From Polytrichum commune (taxonomy: Eukaryota; Streptophyta; Polytrichopsida; Polytrichales; Polytrichaceae): DNA of 64,000 nt. A program made the translations under genes and the position numbers. Positions within the stretch are counted from its first letter, which is position 1. Every line of letters starts with the position of its first letter. The notes beneath the pieces were generated by a model, which did not search any database, was not told where the DNA came from, and saw only the letters and a list, made by a program, of their open reading frames with translations. Below, piece after piece: positions 56,641-64,000 of this stretch. Location of the stretch: NCBI GenBank assembly GCA_950295325.1, contig OX485805.1, positions 11,720,501 through 11,784,500 on the forward strand, given 5' to 3'.

Positions 56641-59600
56641 GTGTGTGGTTGGCCATCTTACTCCATGCATCTTTCTTTATGGAGTTCACGCTCTCATCTT
56701 TGAATGAACAATATTTCTGGTGGTATTTTTGAGGACTGCCCAGAAGATCTGGTGGTTCCTCTTAAGTTTGACACTATGATATTGTGATTAAATTGACATG
56801 TGGATGTATTGCCTTGGCGTCAGGTAATCTCATTATCTTTCCGCTTCAAGGTACCAAAGGTCAAAGGGTTTCCATGGTACAACTTTGTAACAAAGATAGG
56901 CTGTTGACAGGTTCACCAATTTATATTTCATCAACGTGGTAGAGGTTTTACTCGACACCATCAAGTCCTTTCAGTGCACAATCCAAGTTGTGTGATTTTA
57001 AAGCCAGCTTTTTGGGCGGATGGAGTAAAGATCATCAAGAAGCTCAGGGGGCATCATAATGCCCTATATTGTGGTATGCTCTGAGCTGATTCATGTGCAC
57101 ACGGTGTCCAGTTGGCACAATGTGTAGGGGCATTAAATTTCCAATTTATCCTTGATATCTGTCTGAATGCCTTCATTTCTGGTTCAACTTGTAAGGATTC
57201 CAATGAATAGTTTGCCTAGTTGTACAGGCAACATTAGTCCTGCCAGAGAAAATATGTACTCTGCAAGGAAGTTTGTGTATGGTCATTTTGTTTATTATGA
57301 TGTTGTGTTTTTTAGAACCATGTTGAAAAGGCTGTGATGAATAGATATGAAAATGTCAGACTGATTTATATGGGTTGACTTGTGGTGTAGTGGTGTTTGA
57401 TGGCATGGGACAGTCTGTGATCATGGGCTCCGATGACCAACTAGGAAAGTTTCAGGTAACAGACCCAGAGCTTTGTTTGCGCAGTTGTTGGGGCCATGAG
57501 GTATGGTGTCCCCTGCATCGTAGCCAGTTTTAATACTTGGGTTATTGACATACTATGGTCCTATTTGACTATCTAGGGCTGTGGAGTACGTGTTGTTAAG
57601 ATTTGGATTTGCATGCTCAGATGAATTCTTCTTCTGTGCATGTAAAGTTGTGCTGCTTTCATTGAACACTATAAGTCTCTGAGGGTACATATATGGTCAC
57701 AGGGTGGCATTACGCACCTGGCAGTCAGTAATTGCAATAAATTTGTAGCTTCAGGTTCAAGTGACTTTTGTATTGGAATCTTAAGTGATTAGCACTCCAG
57801 TTTACAGCATTTGGTTGCTTCAAACAAGTTCATTATTTTCAAAACCTTAATGTACTTTCTGCTCTTTGAGCTGTTGGCTTGGAGGTCACATGCTTGTGCA
57901 TTGTGTATGTTGACATCTAATAGTTCATGATGGTCTTTGTTTATCGACATTGGCATTTCCATGATTCTTGAAGATGCTAGGCAATATGCGGAATCTAGAA
58001 GTACTTGAGCCAGAATTCACAATTATCCACATCGACAAGGTTTCTGAAGTGCTTGGTTGGTTAGACCTACAATATGACTGGAAACTTGTGCTTGCAGGGG
58101 CTTCTGCCTTCTGGAGTGCCAGTTTGTGTGTTGAAAGGCTGTCAGCATCTTCTTCTTTTGTAAGGTTCCACCTCCCCTTTCTAGAGTACAGGTTCTTTTC
58201 AGTATTGTCAGTCTTTCAGTCTGGAGGATTGTATTGTTTACATTAGAGATTTATATTTTTGTTTTGGGTGCTGTGGGATTTTGGATATTACATTACTTGT
58301 ATAATTAGTGGACAGTTGCAAATCTAAAAATATGGTGATATGGATGTGTGCATGGTGAAGTGGAGTTGCAGCCCCTAGAAAGCCATTGAGCTGGGACGAC
58401 ATCATGGACAAGCACTCACTCTTAGCGAGGTTAAGGAACTTATGGTGAGTAATTTCTGTATGAAAGCTATGTGTGTTTGATCAGTCTTGAATGCAGGGAA
58501 TCATGTGCATACTTGCAATATTTGGGAACATGACTTCAGCACAGTAGTCTTTCTCTTCTGAATCCTTGTGCATGGTTTTTAGAAATTTTAGGGTTTAGTA
58601 TAGATTACTTTTCCTTTTCATTCCAAAACAGCAAGTCTTCAATGAACATATTTCATGACCAGATGAAGGTTTCTTTTACTTGGAACAATTAAGGACAATA
58701 AATCCCCTGCTCAGTGTGCATGTCTCATACTTCTCTTCTTCCCAACTTGGTCACTGTTGCTTTTGAGTTACTAAAGTTCTTCTATATTTCTCTCCCCTTC
58801 ACTCCTCAGGATACCCTCATGGGACTTCAGAAATCCTGAAACAAGAGGTTTGGTAGTTAGTTGGCTTTGGGCACCAGTATATTGATGTGGAGTAGAAAGC
58901 ATAAAGAGGACTCAGATGATCAGGTTGTTAGTAAATACTGGATCCTGGACAATTGATAACATCAGCCTACTTTTTCATACATGTCAACTCTGCTCCCTCC
59001 TATTTTTATGTCCAGTTCGGCCTGCCTGAACTCTAATGTTGCGTTCAGAAAAGAGAACATATCTAAGTTTTTGATATGACATTCAAAAAACTTTCTGGGA
59101 ACTTTGTTTGAAACGCTCTTCAACACTAAAGATGTTCTCAAATCATCATACAAAAGGGTTATTGCATTGAGGACACTTTTTAATGTGCACAGGAGAGGGG
59201 ATTGAGCTGTATTTGCCTATGGCACGGACTTGTCATGAGTACTGTATTTCTGATGCAGTGAATTTTGAATGGTGATTCTTTTGTCACACTGACACTTTTG
59301 AGCTCAACGTGCAGGTTCTCACATGATAGCATCGCTACTTGTTCAAGAGATGGCACGGCCATCATTTGGATGCTCCAATCTTTGAATCCAAATGTAAATA
59401 CAAATAAACCTTCAAATGTCACTTGTTACGATGTCTTCAATGTTTCGAGGTTGATGTTATTGTCTTTAGTTATTCCAGAAGAGAATGTAACACTAGAATG
59501 CAGTAAGATGTGGATGAAAAGTGTGAGTGTACAATTACCTTCATATGCACTACATTATATGTACAGAGTTGCTCAGCCTAAATGGTTTACCCAAGAAAGT

Positions 59601-62600
59601 CATATATGTTATGAGAAGTAAGAACTTTACTATATTTGGCAGGTGAGAATTCGACCATGGCGGAGAGCGTATCACGTAGGTGTCCTGGATGAAGCCAGCC
59701 TCGGGGATGAAGCCGAAGTTGCAGACAGACACTGTGAACCAAGTGCAAAAAACACTGCTGATCCTGGGACGTTTGCAGAGTATTGTGAAAGCTCGAGATT
59801 AACAAGTGTTGATACGGTGTTATGCACTGGGAGTGCAATGATGAAGTCAGATATCCTGGATGTTGGTAGGCTAGTTGATTGCAATGGTTCAATGAATTCC
59901 ACATCTGAAGTTTGTCCAACTGAAGTGGAGACTAGGGGAGAAGAATATGGAGAGAAGAGGCTTGTTGATGTGGAGGCTGCATCCACATGCCCAGAGGCAC
60001 AAGAAAAGTGCATACTTGAAGGCACTTGTGATGCAACATCTGAAGCCAGAAACAGAGAAGACCTTGTTGGGTGTCCATCTTCTGAATTTGTCAAAACCTA
60101 TGCGCGCAGACGAAAACAGAGCAGTCCAACTCAGACTGCAACGGAGGGTCCAGGTGCATTGGGAGGGAAAGCACATGCTTCCAATGAGGAAGGGTTGCCA
60201 AAGCCCATTGATGTTGGGCATGCGGAAGCGAAGAATGAAGATGCTTCGCCTAATAAAGACATCAAATGTTATGTCCGGAGGCGACAATGTCAGACAGGGT
60301 TGCATAACTTGGCAGATGCCGCAACTCAATGTCAAGCACAACCACCTGCCCTTCTTGCAAAAGAGAAGGGAAGAGTTGAAGGCAGCTCAAGAAAGGGTTG
60401 TATGGAAATGCAGGCATCTTGTTACAACAAGACAGATGTTCAGGAGAACAATGCAGAGGGGTCCACAATTGAGGATGGCTTCACACGGTCTGATTATCAG
60501 CCCAGCTGGCTCCCAGAAGGATGGGCACTAGAGACCAAAGTTCCGGATGGTGGAACTGCTGCTGGTCGTAAGGACAAGGTACACAGAGTTTATATGTTGT
60601 GGATGGCTGCCTTGAATAAAAGGAAGCACCTTAGCTGTGTTTATTGCTTCAAGAGTTCCATATCATCTCCTGTAAAGTCGTTCCACACAGAATCACTCAG
60701 CACTGAGGATGTGTGTACGTTCTCAAATGTGTCGATAGAGTTGTCTTCACCAGTCATCCCAGTGTCATTGCAAATCCTGTGTTGTATGCGATTTTATTAT
60801 TTACCAGTCTTTGAACTTACTTGGGGGTGTGATCATGTGACAGTTCTACCATGAGCAGAAGTCAGGACACAGATTTTGTTCAAGAAATGAAGTCATGCAA
60901 TACTTGGACTCTGTAAACTCTCTGCAGTGGCAGGTGAAGCCCAGGGAGTGGAGTGTGAAAACTCCTATTCAGAAGAATGAGAAGAATGCCAATCATCTTG
61001 CATCAGGTAGACCCTCTGCTGTTAAAAGCGCCCCAGCAAAGCTCTTCCCAAGTATACAAGCCAGTTCTGTACACCCAACTGGAGCTAGTGGTACGGATGT
61101 GTCAAACCCGCACATAACATGGGCGCATGTGAGTGGCCCCAATGGTCCAATCTGGCTACCATGGGGTGGGCCAATGGATCTGGGACAAGAATATCAGAGT
61201 GAAGTAGAAAATCAGGGGACTGTTCTGAAGGCACCGGTTGTTAGTGAAGGCACTTTAAAAGCTCCATCATTGAGTCCATCACAGAGGGTGCATTCGGCTA
61301 CAACAGGTTCTGTTCCGCAAGTGGAAACCTCAAGTGAGCAAAGAGAGCTAGAAAATAGGGGCAAGCTAATCTTCAGACTTAAGAGGAAGCATCCAGACCA
61401 AGGTTCTTGTTCTAATGCCTCCATTCTATGTCTCTTCAACTTCTCCTTTGTAACCTTGAATGTGTTTTGGGAAGTTTTGGAAGTTGGGTAGTTGACTGTT
61501 TATTCCATATTCTTCCAGTGAGTTTTTAAAAATATGTTTAGAGTTGAGGAGAGATTTTTGTTTACAATCATGCTGAATTAAAATAGCATATTATATGTTT
61601 GATGAGGAGAATACGATACACTATATCCGTGAATTAATTGAATGTGGATATCGTTTTGGATAGCCTGAGCATAGATGCCCTGTGTTTTGTGAACAGATGC
61701 TGGGATGGGCAGCTCAAAGAGGCCAATGTATGAGGTAGTACATCGAGAGAAGACTTCAAAGGCATCCTGCTCGACTTCCACTCTAAATGAGCAGAAGAAA
61801 GTGGTTTCTGGAGAAGGAACAGACCAAGAAGATATATCTGGCTCTCTGTTAATGCAGGGACAGGGAGAGAAGCAAACTCCAGTTAAGAAGAGGCCTGTGA
61901 CCAAATCTGCTACACTAGACTTACTTATGGAACAGTCAATGGCGTCTACGACGAAGAATTTCTCTGGGAAGCCTCTAGCAAGGAGTGCACCATCCGAAGT
62001 AGTTTCAGCAGAGCAACCTCCATTCAAGAAACCTAGAGTTGAAAACATCCCAAGAGCAGATTGGAGTGGTGACAATCCACTGCAACCAGGACCGTCACAA
62101 CAAGAATCATTTACGGCTCTGGGAATTCCTGCTACAGCTAGTGCCTCAGGCTTGCAGCACATGGCCCCTTTTGGTGCCAATCACACTCACGTGTTTATGC
62201 ACCATACTGAGAGTTCGATTCCAATATCATGGCAATATCCCTTCTCAAGTCAGCCTCCTACACGAGCAGCGACACCAGTTCCAAACCTCAGCCCCTTTCC
62301 CTCATCTTTACACCCATCAGTTTCTGGTCCCTATGTCTCAGCACAAGTTCCCCCGGTATTTGGAACTTATTTATCCCTAGGTACCGTTCCTGTACCCACT
62401 TTTCAGCACTTCTCAAATCCATCTAGGCACCTGAATACAATTTCCAGCTTCTACCATTGTGCCAGATCAGGCATCAGTAGCACAGCAAGGGATGCAGCAA
62501 TCGTTGCGAAGTCTATGGAGGGGCCTTGTCAGCCTCGCAAAACTATAGCTCACAAGTTACTTAAAAAAAATGAACACAACAAACTTTTGGAGGGTCTTGG

Positions 62601-62718
62601 GCGGTGTCTTTGTCAGGTGGGTTTAGTACACCAGCCAAAGATCCCATGTTGCTCTCCTGAGAATGTTACAGGAGCTGTGGAGCTACCAAAATCCCAGTGG
62701 GACATACGAAAACCTTAA
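55591..62718 (+). CDS. Chimeric locus: acidic repeats + BRWD-like WD40 exons + MBD + Ser/Pro tail (probably partly pseudogenised)
   Basis: Proposed exons (GT-AG unless noted): about 55585-56395, 56564-56640, 56911-57073, 57391-57500, 57703-57780 (donor TTAAGT), 58098-58159, 58372-58444, 59315-59393, 59643-60578, 60844-61402, 61697-62718. Exons 2-8 and the start of exon 9 align without gaps to plant BRWD-type WD40 proteins (WPH..A.QV, GGGFT.HH, KKLRGH.NA.YC, GSDD, C.RSC.GHE, DITDLAVS-like GGITHLAVS, CSRDGTAIIW, WRRAYHV). Exon 9 then leaves that family: acidic repeat, two K-x-Y-x-RRR motifs, then an MBD finished in exon 10. Exon 11 is Ser/Pro/Lys-rich to the TAA. Plant BRWD proteins are nuclear WD40/bromodomain proteins; no bromodomain is seen here. 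Phases fail around exons 5-7, so a single full-length product is doubtful, but exons 9-11 form a long open run of about 840 codons. Confidence 0.55.
56911..57500 (+). other. Exons 3-4: BRWD pre-propeller motif and first WD40 blade
   Basis: Exon 3 (56911-57073) reads VHQFIFHQRGRGFTRHH, then about 25 residues, then VKIIKKLRGHHNALYC and a split Val. Spacing from WPH to the GGGF-like GRGF is identical to plant BRWD (13 residues from the Q). Exon 4 (57391-57500) gives VFDGMGQSVIMGSDDQLGKF then CLRSCWGHE, the counterpart of FDRSGRYVITGSDDRLVKIW and CLASCRGHE. The Trp-Asp signature at the blade end is degenerate (KFQ for KIW). Both introns have GT-AG ends and conserved phase (1 and 0). Confidence 0.75.
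57703..58444 (+). other. Exons 5-7: damaged WD40 blades, lost donor and missing blades
   Basis: Exon 5 (57703-57780) gives GGITHLAVSNCNKFVASGSS, DFCIGI, matching the second blade. At the expected phase-0 junction the intron begins TTAAGT instead of GTAAGT. Exon 6 (from 58098) gives GLLPSGVPVCVLKG, matching W-R-LPDG-PISVLRG, then loses similarity. It could end at the donor GTAAGG at 58160. Exon 7 (58372-58444) gives PRKPLSWDDIMDKHSLLARL, RNL and a split Trp, matching the segment before CHDNIVTCSRDG. About 130 residues (two blades) normally between exons 6 and 7 are absent, and no phase joins them. Confidence 0.6.
59315..59393 (+). other. Exon 8: WD40 blade with CSRDGTAIIW
   Basis: Joined to exon 7 by a 870-bp intron (58445-59314, GTGAGT...GTGCAG), it completes the split Trp and reads W-FSHDSIATCSRDGTAIIWM, then LQSLNPN. 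The plant BRWD equivalent is WFCHDNIVTCSRDGSAIIW. The donor GTAAAT at 59394 is in phase 0, and joining to 59643 keeps exactly 22 residues from IIW to the end of WRRAYHV as in the family. This is the strongest single WD40 exon. Confidence 0.75.
59643..61402 (+). other. Exons 9-10: chimera junction, acidic repeat, K-x-Y-x-RRR repeats, methyl-CpG-binding-like domain
   Basis: Exon 9 (59643-60578) starts VRIRPWRRAYHVGV (BRWD-like) and changes to LDEASLGDEAEVADRHC and an acidic region. LVDCNGSMNSTSEVCPTEVE and CPEAQEKCILEGTCDATSEA echo the exon 1 unit. VKTYARRRKQSSPTQTA and IKCYVRRRQCQTG are a second internal repeat. The MBD begins SWLPEGWALETKVPDGGTAA then GRKDK. A phase-0 intron (60579-60843) interrupts it. 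Exon 10 resumes FYHEQKSGHRFCSRNEVMQY then LDS. W, LPEGW, the AG-K-D turn and the SG-x-x-F-x-S-x-x-EV-x-x-Y end are canonical. Exon 10 ends at 61402 (phase 1). Neither usual methyl-CpG arginine is present. Confidence 0.75.
61697..62718 (+). other. Exon 11: basic and Ser/Pro-rich C-terminal tail
   Basis: The acceptor GAACAG at 61696 joins 61402 with a split Asp (G|AT). The tail starts DAGMGSSKRPMYEVVHREKT, has Lys-rich patches (KKRPVTK, FKKPRV) that could act in nuclear import, a long Pro/Ser/His region (62150-62440), and ends CQPRKTIAHKLLKKNEHNKL then about 45 residues to a TAA at 62716-62718. A possible donor (TGTCAG|GTGGG near 62617) means the true 3' end could lie further on. No known domain. 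Confidence 0.55.
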
Positions 62719-64000
62719 TAAAAAATTCTAAGTCCGTTTCGAGCCTTGAATGAGGAGTCATTTTGTAGGGTTTGGGCTATACAGGGAACTGTACACAAGA
62801 TGAAGAGGCACATATAGGGAAGTGATCAATTTTTTTCATCTTTTAACATGCATGTATCGTCAGTCAAACTTTCCTTAGAAGAGAATACATACTGAGATGA
62901 TGAACTTGCATTGCATATTAATTTGTGACCTACAGAAAGGAGCATTTCTTCAGACTTGCACAACATTACTCAGGCGGAATAATCTGACCTTTGCTGGTCT
63001 AGGATAAAATTTCCCAAATATTTCTTTGCAACTCCAAATTCAAGCTGAAAATGATAAATAGTCCCAACTCCAATTGGTGTAGGGACCCCACCTAAGATTT
63101 TTGTTAGATTTGGATTGCCCAAGCTTGGCTCGCATGAGAAGTTGTAGGTTGAAGGATCCCGGTTGAAGAGCACATTTGCCCATAAGTGGCATTGTAGTCC
63201 TCTCTCCTTCTGGGCGCAATAGGTGGTGAACCAGTTGACTCTAGTTGAGGTAAGTTGGGAGTGGCGAGAGAAGGGAAAGGGAATTGCAGAGAAGGGTCTT
63301 GATTCAGTCAACAAACTGCTTCAAACCAACTTAGACAGTTATGAAAGTAATAGAAAGAATGCCAAAACACATGTCAATTAATGATGAGCTAATCTCTAGT
63401 GAGGGTGAGCCTTGAGGAGCACCTTAGTGGTTATCTTCAGGTGATGTCAGCAGAAGGGTTGCTTGGTCTTTCAAAGTGGTTGGGGTTTTGGCACTTTTGT
63501 TATAGGTAATGGAGTGTTCATATGCTTTTTGTAAGTGTGATACTCAATTCAATTCTTCAGTCATTGTTATAAGTTCAATTCAATTGAAATGTTGTTAAGT
63601 AGTGTTGTAATTAAATCATTCATCCATTCCAGTTGTTGATTTGTCTAAATAGGACTTGATAGTAAAGCAAAGTGCAAAAACGTCAACATGCATCTTGCAA
63701 AAATGATACACAGCAAATGGCTGCAAATTGAGCATAAGATGACTTGCCTTTATGAATCTTGATAAAGGCCATTTAGTGCCTAGCACCTAGCCGGCGAAGA
63801 TTGGCACCAATCCCTTGAAGGAGGAGGTGTTGCCTTTAGAAGATGTTGGATATCAACTGCAACATAGGGAGTCATAGGCTCTCAACAATTTCAACCCTCC
63901 CCATCCCTTGGTCACAATTCTATGTGCCTTTGAACTTGGACTTCCACACAACGCCTAGATATTCCAAGATGATGCGGCATAATCCATTAACGCCACATCA
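62719..64000. other. 3' flank of the locus, no gene recognised
   Basis: Probably 3' untranslated region at first. No clear polyadenylation signal stands out, although several AATAAA-like words occur. The 114-codon minus-strand frame at 62970-63314 has no domain I recognise. The window ends in unremarkable sequence. Confidence 0.35.

Noticed and set aside
56824-56900. Exon starting at the AG of 56822-56823 (VISLSFRFKVPKVKGFPWY)
   Set aside because: Residue spacing from WPH to the GGGF-like motif is exact only if exon 2 joins directly to 56911, so this piece is intronic.
59587-60468. Minus-strand frames of 68-150 codons opposite the MBD exons
   Set aside because: They are antisense to exons whose plus-strand translation carries recognisable WD40 and MBD motifs.
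62970-63314. Minus-strand 114-codon gene downstream of the MBD locus
   Set aside because: No domain recognised and no partner exons; length is within what low stop density can give.

Overview
The window is nuclear DNA of a land plant with a large, repeat-rich, AT-rich genome. Evidence: a plant-type WD40 gene of the BRWD kind with introns, a plant-style methyl-CpG-binding domain (MBD), remains of a chromodomain Ty3/gypsy element, a LINE with an RNase H domain, a hAT transposase relic, and many terminal-inverted-repeat (TIR) elements. I cannot name the species. A seed-free plant is possible but unproven. There is no operon-like structure, CRISPR array or tRNA/rRNA gene that I can support.

Layout. 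0-10 kb: nested short DNA transposons, several with clear TTA/TAA target duplications, plus a decayed hAT transposase on the minus strand (3.65-4.1 kb). 10-20 kb: a TA-flanked 0.5 kb TIR element, a decayed LINE (13.75-14.86 kb), and a hAT-type non-autonomous element with an 8-bp target duplication and internal 41-bp minisatellite (18.86-19.28 kb). 20.2-23.2 kb: an element with long TIRs. 24.5-31.3 kb: a palindromic element with 741/742-bp arms whose left arm is split by a 2.9 kb TG...CA insertion flanked by GTTAG; a diverged relative of that insertion lies just to the left. 31-42 kb: mostly unrecognised AT-rich sequence with a 250-bp tandem duplication. 41.8-42.9 kb: chromovirus 3' end (integrase, chromodomain, polypurine tract, LTR start), followed by a Harbinger-like element carrying eight 91-bp tandem units. 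44.5-49.7 kb: a compositionally distinct GC-rich block with one minus-strand reading frame of about 627 codons broken by only two stops.

The only convincing host gene is at 55.6-62.7 kb on the plus strand (leader possibly near 51.5 kb). Its exons, joined by canonical GT-AG introns, match plant BRWD-type WD40 proteins residue by residue over several blades. They then run, inside one exon, into an acidic repeat region followed by an MBD (split by a phase-0 intron) and a Ser/Pro-rich tail. This looks like a chimera of a WD40 gene and an MBD gene. Its WD40 part is damaged: a donor site reads TTAAGT, about 130 residues of blades are missing and the phases there do not join. The MBD half is wide open, although both arginines that normally read methyl-CpG are replaced.

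Most of the remaining sequence is transposon debris at several ages of nesting. The insertion order can be read directly in several places (MITE inside Harbinger element, Harbinger MITE inside LTR-type insertion inside palindrome).
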